This document shows positions 30,183 to 40,918 of a stretch of 64,000 nucleotides of DNA, in pieces. Numbering within the stretch: the first letter of the stretch is position 1; each line of letters opens with the position of its first letter. The DNA comes from Sulfurimonas crateris (GTDB lineage Bacteria > Campylobacterota > Campylobacteria > Campylobacterales > Sulfurimonadaceae), in NCBI GenBank assembly GCA_945883795.1, contig CAMCYC010000004.1:1-64000 (forward strand). Reading direction: 5' to 3'. Under the pieces are notes generated by a model. That model saw only the letters and a program-made list of their open reading frames with translations, made no database searches and was not told where the DNA came from. Made by a program: the position numbers and the translations under genes.

Positions 30183-31088
30183 TTGAATAGAACGCAATTC
30201 GCTCTTTTTGTAGCACTTTTAATTCACTTTTTATTTTTATTACTTTTTTGGATACTAGGAACTATTACTCCTGAATTGAAAAAAAAAGAGGAATCTAAAG
30301 AGAAAAAAATCAAAATTTCTCTTAAAGAGATACCGAAACCAAAAAAAGAATCAGGAGTTATAAAAGAGAAGATAAAACCAATCGCTCCAATACAAACGCC
30401 ATCTATGCCTCAAGGCTCACAACTCAAAGAAGTGATAAAAGAAAAACCTATCAAATATGAACCTCAAAAAAAAGTAGTAAAACCTCAAAAACTTAATCCA
30501 CCTAAACAATCAAAACCAACACCTCATGCAAAACCTAAACAGCAACCATTACCACCAGAAAAAACATATATTCCATTACCAGAGATAAAGCCTCAAGAAA
30601 GTAAACCAATCATACCAATACAAAAGAAAGAACCTCTCAAACCAGAACCAAAAGACCCAATGGCATGGCTTTATGAAGATAAATCAGAGGAAGAAATAAA
30701 AGAAAAAGTGGTCAAAAATTCCAATGCAAGCAGTATCAACCAAAATATCAAAGAACTCTATGGTGAAGAATTTGGCAAGCTTTCAACTGCACAACAAGAA
30801 TATATTTTAGACAATCAAGAGATTATGAGAAGAATTACACAACAAGTTTTAAATCGTGTTGCAAGTGTCAATTTACCACGAGATTTAAATGTAAATAAAA
30901 GTAATGTTATTGAGTTTTATCTTCATCCAAATGGGGATATGAGCGATTTTAAATTTTTAAATAAAAGTGGTTTATATGTACTTGATGATACTACAAAAGA
31001 AACTATAGAGTATGCTTATAGTAAATATCCACGCCCAAAAGAAAAAACATTGATACGATACAATGTTTTTTACAATTTAGCTTATTAG
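30183..31088 (+). CDS. TonB-like energy transducer / TonB C-terminal protein
   Basis: N-terminal TM, long K/P-rich linker, TonB-like C-terminus ([22 protein letters not shown]...YPRP). TTG start. Confidence 0.75.
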   Translation: MNRTQFALFVALLIHFLFLLLFWILGTITPELKKKEESKEKKIKISLKEIPKPKKESGVIKEKIKPIAPIQTPSMPQGSQLKEVIKEKPIKYEPQKKVVKPQKLNPPKQSKPTPHAKPKQQPLPPEKTYIPLPEIKPQESKPIIPIQKKEPLKPEPKDPMAWLYEDKSEEEIKEKVVKNSNASSINQNIKELYGEEFGKLSTAQQEYILDNQEIMRRITQQVLNRVASVNLPRDLNVNKSNVIEFYLHPNGDMSDFKFLNKSGLYVLDDTTKETIEYAYSKYPRPKEKTLIRYNVFYNLAY

Positions 31089-32452
31089 TTATCTATCGCC
31101 TTAATTGCCATAACAGCTGCCATAACTATTGGATAATTCGTAGGTGCTGCAGTTAACATTGGTTGTGTTGCAATTTGCATTGACATGGCGGTATAAACAC
31201 TTACACCCATCTCTATCATAAGACCAATAATATTTATCATCTCTCCTGTTTCATTGCCACCTACAATTTGACCACCAATAATTTGCCCACCATTTTTCAT
31301 AGCGATAAGTTTTACAAGCTGTTTTTGCGCTCCAGGGATAGATGCTGGATGACGGTTTAAACCTGTAAAAGAGCCAGTTACAATATCAATTCCTGCTGTT
31401 GCAGCTTGTTCTTCTGTGACACCCGCAGAAGAAAATGCTGTTTTACCCACCATGGTTGAGAAAATTGCAATTGTTCCACTAAAACCTTTTAAATATTTAA
31501 TGCTATATAAAGAACTTCCAGCCATCCGTCCTTCAGCTGCAGAGGTTGAAGCGAGCATAACTTTGGATGAATCTTTTGTGATAAAATGTCGTCTTGCACT
31601 ACAATCTCCCACCGCAAAAATATCATGATTTGCAGTTCTCATGTATTCATCCACCCAAATACCACCATAATGACCAAGTGAAACACCCACTTTTTTGGCT
31701 AATTCTGTATTTGGTTGGTATCCCGTTGCCATGATAACAATTTCAGCATCAACAGTTTGTCCACTTAAAAGTCTCACTGCATTAACATGGTTGTCTCCAT
31801 TTTTATCAATAATCTCAACAACTCTGTCCTTTCCTACATATTTTACGCCAGCTTTAAGCATAATATCAATTGCCAGATTTGCAAACTCTCTATCAAAAGC
31901 ATTTTTGAGAATATGTTTACTTGCACTAATGACTGTAACACTTTTACCAGATTCTGCGAGTTCTACAGCCATTTCTATACCAATAAATCCACTGCCTACA
32001 ATCACTATCTCATTTTTTACATCTATATAAGATTTCAACTCATCAATAAGAACTTTATTTTTTGGCACAGTAAATACACCCTTTAAACTCAAAGAGTGTC
32101 GAAGTGATTCATGCACAAATGGAGTCGAACCCGTAGCAAAAATAATTTTATCAAAGGATATTTCATACGCATCACAATAGGCAATTTTCTTAGCAATATT
32201 AATATCATTTACTTTACCAATCAAAGTAGAAATTCCCATGTCAGCAGCCATAGCACAAGATGCAACATCTTTATCACTACACCCCAAAGTTTCACCAAAA
32301 ACATAAGGGATTGCACACGGAACAAGCTGAATCTCATTTTCTCTAATTACAAGTATATCTTTGTTTGGATAGTTTGTTTTAGCTGTTACCGCAGTCACTC
32401 CACCAGCAGGACCACCACCTATTATTAGTACATCACAAGTCACTTTTTGCAT
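31085..32452 (-). CDS. FAD-dependent pyridine nucleotide-disulfide oxidoreductase (NADH oxidase/CoA-disulfide reductase-like)
   Basis: GGGPAGGVTAV Rossmann, VPCAIPYVFGE active-site Cys region, GSGFIGIEMAVELAESG, NHDIFAVGDCSA. Confidence 0.88.
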   Translation of the reverse strand: MQKVTCDVLIIGGGPAGGVTAVTAKTNYPNKDILVIRENEIQLVPCAIPYVFGETLGCSDKDVASCAMAADMGISTLIGKVNDINIAKKIAYCDAYEISFDKIIFATGSTPFVHESLRHSLSLKGVFTVPKNKVLIDELKSYIDVKNEIVIVGSGFIGIEMAVELAESGKSVTVISASKHILKNAFDREFANLAIDIMLKAGVKYVGKDRVVEIIDKNGDNHVNAVRLLSGQTVDAEIVIMATGYQPNTELAKKVGVSLGHYGGIWVDEYMRTANHDIFAVGDCSARRHFITKDSSKVMLASTSAAEGRMAGSSLYSIKYLKGFSGTIAIFSTMVGKTAFSSAGVTEEQAATAGIDIVTGSFTGLNRHPASIPGAQKQLVKLIAMKNGGQIIGGQIVGGNETGEMINIIGLMIEMGVSVYTAMSMQIATQPMLTAAPTNYPIVMAAVMAIKAIDN

Positions 32453-32715
32453 TTAATTTCCTTAAAAATATATTTATAAATTTTACTCACATAATATCCT
32501 AAAATGATTACAACACTATCTCTTAGGTATACACCAAGTCATGAGTAATCAAGTTAAGAAAGATGTGACAAAAATGAAACAGAATGATATAAAAGCAAGT
32601 AATGAAAGAGTTAAACGCTATGACGATTGAACAGTTAAAGCAACTTATGAAAAAAAAGAAATAACTCATCTTTTAGTATTTAATATTTGAAAGTTCTTAA
32701 AATGGCTTTTTTGAA

Positions 32716-32792
32716 TGGTGGGCTTTGTAGGACTTGAACCTACGACAACCCCGTTATGAGCGGGGGACTCTAACCAACTGAGTTAAAAGCCC
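32716..32792 (-). tRNA. tRNA with CAU anticodon (tRNA-Met elongator or tRNA-Ile2)
   Basis: Minus strand GGGCTTTTAACTCAGTTGGTTAGAGTCCCCCGCTCATAACGGGGTTGTCGTAGGTTCAAGTCCTACAAAGCCCACCA folds as a cloverleaf with encoded CCA. Confidence 0.95.
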
Positions 32793-32903
32793 ATCTGACC
32801 TAAGACGAAGAATAGTCTTCATCGTTTGTAGGGCAGAATTGTACTTGTAAGTACCTTATATTATCCTGATTTTTTTATTTTTTTTAAAAGAAATTCTAGA
32901 AAC

Positions 32904-33482
32904 TTAATTAAATTTTGGTGAATAATCAGAAGTTGCATAAAAATAACGGATAGAAGCAAAGCCATAAGCACCTGTTTCTTCTATTATTTTAACTTGAGAA
33001 GCTTCAACTATTCCACCTAATGCAAAAACTTTTATATCACATTTTTTTAAAAGTGCTTTTAAATCTTCTACCCCTTTTGGCGTACCTTTGTTTGGTGAAA
33101 AAAAGATAGGGCTATAGGTTACCGCATCAGCTCCTAGAGCTTGTGCATCTAAAACTTCTCCATAGGTATGCGTACTGATAATCACTTCTAGTCCCATATT
33201 TTTGGCATCTCCTATTTTATTTGCTTGTGTTGAACTCAAATGAACACCTGTCACATTTAATTCTCTGGCTAGTTCAATATCTTGATGGATGAAACTTTTT
33301 ACATGAAACTCTTGACAAACTTTTAAAAAATGAGGAGCTTGAAATTTATAATTTGGATTTGTTTTATCCCGAAAGAGTACATAATCTGGTTTGTGTATTT
33401 GTAGCTGTTTAGAAAGAGTTTGAGTAAATACAGATGGATTGTCTGTATAAAACTCTTTTGAAGTGATAAGATATTTATGCAT
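32904..33482 (-). CDS. Thiamine phosphate synthase family (ThiE/TenI-like)
   Basis: VTGVHLSSTQANKIGDAKNMG, ADAVTYSPIFFSPNKGTPKGVE, VFALGGI. Confidence 0.85.
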   Translation of the reverse strand: MHKYLITSKEFYTDNPSVFTQTLSKQLQIHKPDYVLFRDKTNPNYKFQAPHFLKVCQEFHVKSFIHQDIELARELNVTGVHLSSTQANKIGDAKNMGLEVIISTHTYGEVLDAQALGADAVTYSPIFFSPNKGTPKGVEDLKALLKKCDIKVFALGGIVEASQVKIIEETGAYGFASIRYFYATSDYSPKFN

Positions 33483-33488
33483 GGAGAG

Positions 33489-33926
33489 TTATCTATAAAG
33501 TGGATTTTGAAAATCAACCCTTTGGGCATCTATTCCAAGTGTATATCTTTGTGCCATAGCATTGACATGGTATTGGAGTCTATTGATGAGATAGAGTTCA
33601 TTTTTTGTATATTTTAATTTTATTTCACTCATATAGCTTTGCAAAAAGTTTAATTTTTCTTGTTCATCGTTAAACTCTATACTTTTAATAATGGCTTGAA
33701 TTTCATCATATTCATCTCCACATGCAGACAAAAAATCATAGGATAAGTCAATAGTTTTAAGATTTTCAAGTGCTTTAGAAAATGCGAAATGATTATATAA
33801 CATACAGCCAACAAAATATTCTATATCAGAGTGTTCAAACTCTGAGTATTGCTTTGCTTTATCTGTGAAATGTTTATGCCATATTTCTAAAATTTGTTCT
33901 ATTTTTACATTCATAAGTTTATCCAT
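33489..33926 (-). CDS. Hypothetical protein
   Basis: 145-aa helical ORF, stop/start coupled with polA. Confidence 0.65.
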   Translation of the reverse strand: MDKLMNVKIEQILEIWHKHFTDKAKQYSEFEHSDIEYFVGCMLYNHFAFSKALENLKTIDLSYDFLSACGDEYDEIQAIIKSIEFNDEQEKLNFLQSYMSEIKLKYTKNELYLINRLQYHVNAMAQRYTLGIDAQRVDFQNPLYR

Positions 33927-36652
33927 TATTTAAGTTCGCCCCAATTGTTACCAATATTTAAACTTGCTTTGAGTGGGATGTTAAGTTGTATAATATTTTC
34001 CATAATATTTCTAAACTTTTCACCCAAAAATTCAGCTTTATCTGCATCAACTTCAAAGATAAGTTCATCATGGATTTGAAGAAGCATTGTTGCCTCTAAT
34101 TTTTCCTCTTCTATCACTCTATCAATTTTATTCATAGAAAGTTTAATCAAATCAGAAGCACTTCCTTGAAAAACAGTATTGACCGATTCCCTCTCATATG
34201 CAGATTGAAACATGGGAGTTGCATGTTCATAATCAAAATAGCGACGACGCTTTAAGAGCGTTTCAATATAACCACACTCTTTTGAAGTATCAACTATGGA
34301 GCGAAAATATTTTCTTACTGTGGGAAAACTTTGAAAATATTTTTCTATAATCTCTTTTGCCTCTTGCACACTTATACCCAAAGTGTCAGAGAGTTTTTTT
34401 TGTCCCATCCCATAGAGTAATCCAAAATTGACTGTTTTTGCAACACCTCTTTTTTCACTTGCTTTTTCTTCCCCAAAAAGTGCGATAGCGGTTTGCATGT
34501 GGATATCTTTATCATGGACAAAAGCATCTACCAAAACTGCATCTTGTGAAAAATGTGCAAGTAAACGAAGTTCAATTTGAGAATAATCAATTCCTATAAG
34601 CTTTTTCCCCTCAGATGCCACAAAAGCATCTCTAATTTTAGCTCCAAGAGGTGTTCTTGTTGGGATGTTTTGCAAGTTTGGATTTTTTGAACTTAGTCTT
34701 CCTGTTGCTGTTCCTGTTTGGACAAAAGAGGTATGAATTCTGCTTTCTTTATTTTCATGACTTAATTTTAAAAGTGGTTCTATATAGGTTGAAAACAGTT
34801 TATAAACTTCACGATATTCCAAAAGCAGTGGTATTATCTCATGCTCATTTTTAAGAGAATTCAAAACTTTCTCATCAGTTGAATACCCTGTTTTTGTTTT
34901 TTTGCCTGATTGAAGTTTCAGATGTTCAAAAATAATAACTCCAAGTTGCTGTGGAGAATTAATATTAAACTCTCGTCCTGCTTTTTCATAGATGCTTTGA
35001 GTCAAAGTTACTAAACTCTCTTTTACCTCAATTAAGAACTTCTCTAAATAATTTGCATCCACTTTGATACCAGCTTTTTCCATCTTTAAAAGCGTTATAA
35101 TAAATGGTATTTCAACATCAAAAGCCTCTTGTATAAGATGAGTTGCACTTTGAAGTAAAAGTTTGTGATTAAAAAGATGAAAAAGTTTAAGAGTCATGAA
35201 GGCATCTTCTGCTGCATATTTACATGCATCTTCAAGGTCTACACTTGCAAAAGTATCCCCTTTTTTTACTGTATCTTTAAAAGCCACCATGGTGTGATGG
35301 AGTAATTTATCTGCCAATATATCAAGACTTAAAGCACTCTCAGGATTAATAAGCCATGCTAAAATCATGCTATCTGCATAAATTTTCAAGCTATCATCTT
35401 CTAAAAATCTCGTTACAAAATGCAAATCAAACTTAATATTATGTCCCACAACTTTTGAGCTAAAAATCTTTTGTATTGCTTTTTTGATTTCAATCTCTTC
35501 TATCTGCTCTAAAACACCCAAATAGAAGTGTGCAAAAGGGACATAATATGCCTCTGAATCATTCACACAAAAACTAAAACCTACTAATTTATCTTTTTCA
35601 TAATCAAGTCCAGTTGTTTCTGTGTCAAAAGCTACAATCGTATTTGCATCAAAAGTATTTAAAATTGCATGTAACTCTTTGGCATCTGTCAAAAGAGTTG
35701 CTTTAAATGCTATTTTTCTTGTTTCTTGAAAAATCTCTTCTTGTTTTAAAAGTGCTTTTTGTTGAGTCGCTTCACTCACCATTTTTTTGGCATGGAGAAC
35801 TCTTACAATAGCATTTTGTTCGTATTTTACAAGCTCGTCATAGATATTTAAAAAGGGATGTTCTATATCCATTTTATACTCTTCAAAATTAAACTCTTCA
35901 AAAACATCATCTCGAAGCATTACAAGTTTTTTAGACATATAAGCATTCTCTTTAGATTCTAGCAATTTTTTTTGTATTCCAGCGGGTTTTATTGCATCAA
36001 TATTTACATAAATATTCTCTAAACTTCCATGTTCTTCTAAAAGCTTTTGCGCACCAACTTTGCCTATACCTTTTACCCCTGGAACATTATCAGCACTATC
36101 GCCTAAAATTGATTGATAATCTATAAACTGCTTCGGCGTAACACCATATTTTTCAAAACATGCTTTTTCATCTACACTTTTTTTCTTGATAGCATCCACA
36201 AGGATTATTTTGCCATCATCTATTAATTGACAAAGGTCTTTGTCATGAGAGACAACTCGCACATTATAATCTTTCTCTTTTGCAAATTTTGTCACCGTTG
36301 CAATAATATCATCCGCTTCAAAACCCACATGCCCCAAAGTTTTATAACCCATTTTATCTATCCACTCTATTGCAATCGGCAATTGAAGCGTCAGTTCTTC
36401 TGGCGGTGTTTTACGATGTGCTTTATAATTCGGGTCAATCTCATTTCTAAAAGTTGGACCTTTACTATCAATTGCAAAAACAATATAATCGCTGTCATGT
36501 TGCTTTTGAAGTGTTGCGATAAAGTTTATAAAACCTGTTAAAAGTCCCGTAGGAAAACCCTCTTTAGTTTTGAGATGTTGAGGAAGTGCATAAAAACTAC
36601 GAAAGAAAAAACCAAATGTATCTATAATAGTAACTGTTTTATTTAGAGACAT
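33926..36652 (-). CDS. polA: DNA polymerase I
   Basis: 5'-3' exonuclease (IIDTFGFFFRSFYALP, FEADDIIATV), 3'-5' exo (FDTETTGLDYEKDKLVGF), polymerase (GIDYSQIELRLLAHFS, MLLQIHDELIFEV). Confidence 0.97.
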   Translation of the reverse strand: MSLNKTVTIIDTFGFFFRSFYALPQHLKTKEGFPTGLLTGFINFIATLQKQHDSDYIVFAIDSKGPTFRNEIDPNYKAHRKTPPEELTLQLPIAIEWIDKMGYKTLGHVGFEADDIIATVTKFAKEKDYNVRVVSHDKDLCQLIDDGKIILVDAIKKKSVDEKACFEKYGVTPKQFIDYQSILGDSADNVPGVKGIGKVGAQKLLEEHGSLENIYVNIDAIKPAGIQKKLLESKENAYMSKKLVMLRDDVFEEFNFEEYKMDIEHPFLNIYDELVKYEQNAIVRVLHAKKMVSEATQQKALLKQEEIFQETRKIAFKATLLTDAKELHAILNTFDANTIVAFDTETTGLDYEKDKLVGFSFCVNDSEAYYVPFAHFYLGVLEQIEEIEIKKAIQKIFSSKVVGHNIKFDLHFVTRFLEDDSLKIYADSMILAWLINPESALSLDILADKLLHHTMVAFKDTVKKGDTFASVDLEDACKYAAEDAFMTLKLFHLFNHKLLLQSATHLIQEAFDVEIPFIITLLKMEKAGIKVDANYLEKFLIEVKESLVTLTQSIYEKAGREFNINSPQQLGVIIFEHLKLQSGKKTKTGYSTDEKVLNSLKNEHEIIPLLLEYREVYKLFSTYIEPLLKLSHENKESRIHTSFVQTGTATGRLSSKNPNLQNIPTRTPLGAKIRDAFVASEGKKLIGIDYSQIELRLLAHFSQDAVLVDAFVHDKDIHMQTAIALFGEEKASEKRGVAKTVNFGLLYGMGQKKLSDTLGISVQEAKEIIEKYFQSFPTVRKYFRSIVDTSKECGYIETLLKRRRYFDYEHATPMFQSAYERESVNTVFQGSASDLIKLSMNKIDRVIEEEKLEATMLLQIHDELIFEVDADKAEFLGEKFRNIMENIIQLNIPLKASLNIGNNWGELK

Positions 36653-36656
36653 TTTT

Positions 36657-37472
36657 TTATACACGAGTTATAACAGAATTAATAGCATTTTCTAAAATTT
36701 GTGTATCATAACCAGCTTGTGCAGCTTGTGTCATACCCATATTGATAGCGATTTTAGAAAAAGGTTGATTCACTGGAATAATAGTTTTAACAATACGAAG
36801 TGCCATGCTATATTCTTTTAACTTTTGGGGTGCGGCAGACGGATTATCTGCATATTTTATCATATCTATAAAATCAGACTCAAACCCCCAATGCTCAAAC
36901 ACTGCGGCAGTTACTTCTGATGTTGTAATATCAACATAAGACTTTTCAACCATTGCAACATTATTACTTGTTTTAATTTCTGATAAGAAACTGGTTGTCT
37001 CACCATCTTGAATTATGTCGCTTGATATTAAAATTTTGCCCATCTCTTGCAAAAATGCAGCAAGATATAATTCTTCAGCTTTTTCCTCATTTATCTGTTT
37101 ATACCAGTTGAAAATTAAGTTTGCTTGAAGATTAGAAATTTTGGCAAATTTATCAGGAGTGATACCATAAGGTTGCATATCTACATTCAATAACTTTTTT
37201 ACAGAGTTACAAAGAACAATAGAACGAGTCATTCCCATGCCAAAGAGACTTACAGCATGGGAAACATTTTTGATTTTTTTACCAAAAGAATAGAGTGGAG
37301 AATTGGCAACTTTTAGAAGATTGGCTACTAGCATAGGGTCATTCTCAAGCACTTTTACTAAATCAGCTATAGAAGATTCTTCATTTGCATATATTTTATC
37401 AACTTCCTCGATAGTCCTTGGAAGTGGTGGTAAAGATTTTATACTATTTATAATTGAGCTTTTCAAACTCAC
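36657..37472 (-). CDS. HDOD domain protein
   Basis: LPPLPRTIEEVDKIYANEESSIADLVKVLENDPMLVANLLKVANSPLYSF. Confidence 0.9.
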   Translation of the reverse strand: MSLKSSIINSIKSLPPLPRTIEEVDKIYANEESSIADLVKVLENDPMLVANLLKVANSPLYSFGKKIKNVSHAVSLFGMGMTRSIVLCNSVKKLLNVDMQPYGITPDKFAKISNLQANLIFNWYKQINEEKAEELYLAAFLQEMGKILISSDIIQDGETTSFLSEIKTSNNVAMVEKSYVDITTSEVTAAVFEHWGFESDFIDMIKYADNPSAAPQKLKEYSMALRIVKTIIPVNQPFSKIAINMGMTQAAQAGYDTQILENAINSVITRV

Positions 37473-37484
37473 CCCTTTGTTATT

Positions 37485-38201
37485 TTATTGATGACAATTT
37501 GTCAAACTTGTTTTTGGATTTACTATATAAGAATATCCAGAATAAATAGTATAGACTCCGTAGACTATCACAGCAATGGCAGATAAACTCATCATCATAT
37601 TTCTAAAACTTGTCGCCGAAGCTAAAGAGGTCAAAAAACCAAGCCCAAACATAGCAGGAATTGTACTAAGCCCAAAAATAGCCATAACTAAAGCTCCATA
37701 CAAAGGGTCAGCCGTACTTGCAGCAGTGATAGCAAAGAAATAAACAAAACCGCATGGCAAAAGACCATTCAGCATTCCAAGAATAAAAAAGCTTGTATTT
37801 GATTTTGAATGGAGCACTTTTTTAAACGCTTCTTTATAAACAGATGAAGATGCAAAAGAGTGTTCTATCAAAGTCAAAAACTTTATTTTTCCCATCAAAG
37901 ATAATCCAGCCAAAACCATAGCAACACCTGCAAAGATAAGTAAAGCACCATTGGAATTATTGCTAAAAGTCACAACACCACCCAATCCACCAAATATCGC
38001 ACCCAAAAGAGTATAAGTAAAAACTCGCCCAAAAGAGTAAAGCAGATGCGCTATACTTTGAGAAACTTTAGAACTTGCTGGATTAATTTTGATTGTTGAA
38101 TACGCTAGAACTATTCCACCACACATCCCAATACAGTGACCAAAAGAGCCTAAAAAAGCGATAGTGATAATAGTTATTATGTTGACTGTTTCCAAAATCA
38201 A
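37485..38201 (-). CDS. SafE/UreH-domain membrane protein (possible CcoS/cytochrome oxidase copper-assembly type)
   Basis: GSFGHCIGMCGGIVLAYS, NGLLPCGFVYFFAITAAST; six-TM pattern. Confidence 0.8.
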   Translation of the reverse strand: MILETVNIITIITIAFLGSFGHCIGMCGGIVLAYSTIKINPASSKVSQSIAHLLYSFGRVFTYTLLGAIFGGLGGVVTFSNNSNGALLIFAGVAMVLAGLSLMGKIKFLTLIEHSFASSSVYKEAFKKVLHSKSNTSFFILGMLNGLLPCGFVYFFAITAASTADPLYGALVMAIFGLSTIPAMFGLGFLTSLASATSFRNMMMSLSAIAVIVYGVYTIYSGYSYIVNPKTSLTNCHQ

Positions 38202-38701
38202 TTTCCTAAGAGTTGTTTTTTTATCAATGGATTTCGCATAGTTTCACCATGTAGCACTCTGAGTTGCATCGTTTGAAAATCTATAAAAGCAGTTTGATTA
38301 TTTTCATACGCACCAAAACCAAATCCCATCGGTGTAATTTCAGTGCTGGAGTAAAAAGCCTTTTTACCGTCTATCCATTTTTTTGTATCTCTTGCCATAA
38401 CCCAAATTGTAACCTCATCTTTAAACTGTTTATCTTTAAGCCAATGAACAAAACCACCATGGTCATGAAAAAACCAAGTTTTTCCATCAACTGCCACAAC
38501 TTGTGAAGCATATTCCAAATCAGTAATTATCATGCCACAATCACTATCTTGGTATGTATTGATTTGCATAACCAAAGGTAATCTTTTTAAATTTCCCTCT
38601 TGTACAACAATCATGTGCTTTGTATCAGCCAAAGATAAAAAAAGAGTGACAATCAGAAATACTAGAATCAAAACTATTATAAAAGGGGTTGTATTTTTCA
38701 T
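38198..38701 (-). CDS. NosL-like membrane-anchored protein
   Basis: DSDCGMIITDLEYASQVVAVDGKTWFFHDHGGFVHWLKDK, single N-terminal TM. Confidence 0.6.
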   Translation of the reverse strand: MKNTTPFIIVLILVFLIVTLFLSLADTKHMIVVQEGNLKRLPLVMQINTYQDSDCGMIITDLEYASQVVAVDGKTWFFHDHGGFVHWLKDKQFKDEVTIWVMARDTKKWIDGKKAFYSSTEITPMGFGFGAYENNQTAFIDFQTMQLRVLHGETMRNPLIKKQLLGN

Positions 38702-38702
38702 C

Positions 38703-39182
38703 TTATCTTCTTTTTTTTCCTTTACCTAAATCATCATAATGCAAAAAAACTGCTAAATCCTGTTGTGTTTTAAAATCAAGGGTATCCCAAATTTTTTTCT
38801 TTATCTCATATCTAGCTTTATCTTCAATCTGACTTTTCTTGATATCTCGAATAAGATAGTGATAACGCACAATTTTTTTTGTAAAATCACTAATAAAAAA
38901 CCAATTTTTAATTATCTGGTAGCTTCTTTCTTCATGGTCTGTAAAACTATATTCTCCAAACTCTCTATCTTCATCATCTTTGACATGTGCGGTTGAAGGT
39001 TTGCCTATATCATGAAGCAGTGCTGCTGCAAAAAATTTAAAATCACCTGCTTTGAGCGTGTAATACAAAACTCGTAAAGTATGCATTAAAACACCATGTT
39101 GATGCCATTTGTTTTGAACAAAAAAAAGTGACATCAGATTTGGTTTTGAAAAAAAAGAGTTATTTATTGTATCCATTTTCAC
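38703..39182 (-). CDS. HD domain phosphohydrolase
   Basis: HGVLMHTLRVLYY...AALLHDIGKPSTA...DHEERSYQII. Confidence 0.85.
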   Translation of the reverse strand: MKMDTINNSFFSKPNLMSLFFVQNKWHQHGVLMHTLRVLYYTLKAGDFKFFAAALLHDIGKPSTAHVKDDEDREFGEYSFTDHEERSYQIIKNWFFISDFTKKIVRYHYLIRDIKKSQIEDKARYEIKKKIWDTLDFKTQQDLAVFLHYDDLGKGKKRR

Positions 39183-39212
39183 ACTCTTAGTAGTATGGCA
39201 AAAAGCTCCAAC

Positions 39213-40229
39213 TTACGGCTCAATAGAAATATATTCATCATCTACAAAAAACTTTTTATCCGTACTAAAAACATAACTATCTTCTACATCTACGCTAAAC
39301 ACATTATATTCCGATAATTTTTTATTTATCTCAATTATGTAACCCTCTTTTTCTAAAAGATAAAGTTTTTTACCTTTGATAATAATTCCTAAAAAGTGAG
39401 CAAAAGGAAACTTGATTTTTGCATTCACTTGTAAATCAGGTGTCAAAGAGACCACTTCTCCCTGCTTTGTTGTAATAAAAAGATTTGTACCATCATACAC
39501 TGCATTACGAACCTCATAGTTCGCTCTAATCTCTTGTTTTGACATTGACAAAATTTTATTGCCTGTTGCGGCGATAAGCTTATTATCCATCACACCAAAA
39601 TAGATAATATTATTAAAATTCTCTTCAGAAGAGACAATCACACTTCTGAGTTTCTTTTTAAGTTTTGCATTTATAATGACTATTTTTCCATCAAGTGTTA
39701 AAAATACAACCAAGTCATTCATAAAATATGGATTTACAATTCTAGAATCCACAACAATAGGAGCATTTCCTTGCTCTTTTAAAAGAAGTGTTTTTGTACT
39801 TAAAGAGTAAAGTGCCATCTCATTATCTGCAAATAAAACAGCCAAAACATCACCTTTGACACTTGCAGCTGCTATTGTTTTTTCCAATGAAAAAGCGGTA
39901 CTTTTAAGAGGATTTTCTTTATTTGTTATCGTCATGTTGCCATCAAAATTTGCACTTAGCACCCATGCATCACTTACGCCGATAAGTCTATAGCCATCTT
40001 TGATTACAACATCAACTACACCATCTTTTGTACGAACTTTTCTATCTTCTAAAAGTGCAACTTCAGAGGTGATATCAATTATCCCCTCATCAACACTTCC
40101 ATGATACTTCCAACTCTCTTTTATATCTTTTGGCTCATACACTTTTTTAGTGCTACATGCACTCAAAAAAAGGGCTAAAAGAGCTAAAAAAAGTATAAAT
40201 ATATGTTTCAAAATTTTACTTAACGCCAT
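39213..40229 (-). CDS. BamB-like beta-propeller lipoprotein
   Basis: Lipobox ALLALFLSACSTKK, WKYHGSVDEG, repeated beta-propeller-like strands; ATG at 40229 chosen over the longer ORF. Confidence 0.7.
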   Translation of the reverse strand: MALSKILKHIFILFLALLALFLSACSTKKVYEPKDIKESWKYHGSVDEGIIDITSEVALLEDRKVRTKDGVVDVVIKDGYRLIGVSDAWVLSANFDGNMTITNKENPLKSTAFSLEKTIAAASVKGDVLAVLFADNEMALYSLSTKTLLLKEQGNAPIVVDSRIVNPYFMNDLVVFLTLDGKIVIINAKLKKKLRSVIVSSEENFNNIIYFGVMDNKLIAATGNKILSMSKQEIRANYEVRNAVYDGTNLFITTKQGEVVSLTPDLQVNAKIKFPFAHFLGIIIKGKKLYLLEKEGYIIEINKKLSEYNVFSVDVEDSYVFSTDKKFFVDDEYISIEP

Positions 40230-40803
40230 AATGTAAAAGTGCTCGACCAACAGCATAAAGAGAAGAATTTTCAGATATTGATGCGAGTTTTATATGCGCT
40301 TCTTCTATTTTTGATTCTTTGATTAGAAGGATTGCACTTTGTACAGATGCCAAATCTCTATAAAGAGCGTTTTGTTTATGAGCATATTCATCCAACGATT
40401 TAGCATCATTTGCTAACTCATAAGTTGCTAAATCAGCAACTAACAAAGCCTTTGAATTTTCTAATTCTTTGAATTTTACAACATCTTTTGTTGCAACTGC
40501 TTGTGAGAAACACCACACATCATATAAAACAGAACTATGTTCTTTTAATTCAGACAACGCTTGTGTATTTGTAGCGTCTATTTGTAATTTTTGAAGTGCT
40601 TCATTTGCAGAAACAACTTTACTATGTTTATTTGTCTCATACAAGAGATTTGATGCAACAACTACAACAATAGCAATTACTCCGCCTATCATAACATTTT
40701 TATATTTTTTGATAAATCGTTCAGTTATAACAGCTTTTTCAAAAAACTTCTCTTCAGAGCTTAGCTCTTCTCTTACCATCTCAATATCATTTTTTAAGCT
40801 CAA
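40216..40803 (-). CDS. YfgM-like TPR membrane protein
   Basis: Single TM after a charged N-terminus, helical repeats; overlaps the BamB-like gene as in E. coli yfgM-bamB. Confidence 0.65.
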   Translation of the reverse strand: MSLKNDIEMVREELSSEEKFFEKAVITERFIKKYKNVMIGGVIAIVVVVASNLLYETNKHSKVVSANEALQKLQIDATNTQALSELKEHSSVLYDVWCFSQAVATKDVVKFKELENSKALLVADLATYELANDAKSLDEYAHKQNALYRDLASVQSAILLIKESKIEEAHIKLASISENSSLYAVGRALLHYGVK

Positions 40804-40918
40804 AAATATTCCTTATTCAAAAAGTTCAAAATAGTATCGCATAGTTTGTTAAAGTTTCATCAAATCCTATAGTTTTTTTCGTTACAATCCCCGTAAATTA
40901 AAATTTTTAGGACTATAC

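Noticed and set aside
30091-30216. N-terminal extension of HemL in the ORF track
   Set aside because: HemL homology begins at [20 protein letters not shown]; the extension covers the promoter region of the divergent gene.
31695-32428. Plus-strand ORFs opposite the FAD oxidoreductase
   Set aside because: Antisense shadow ORFs; the minus-strand flavoprotein has clear motifs throughout.
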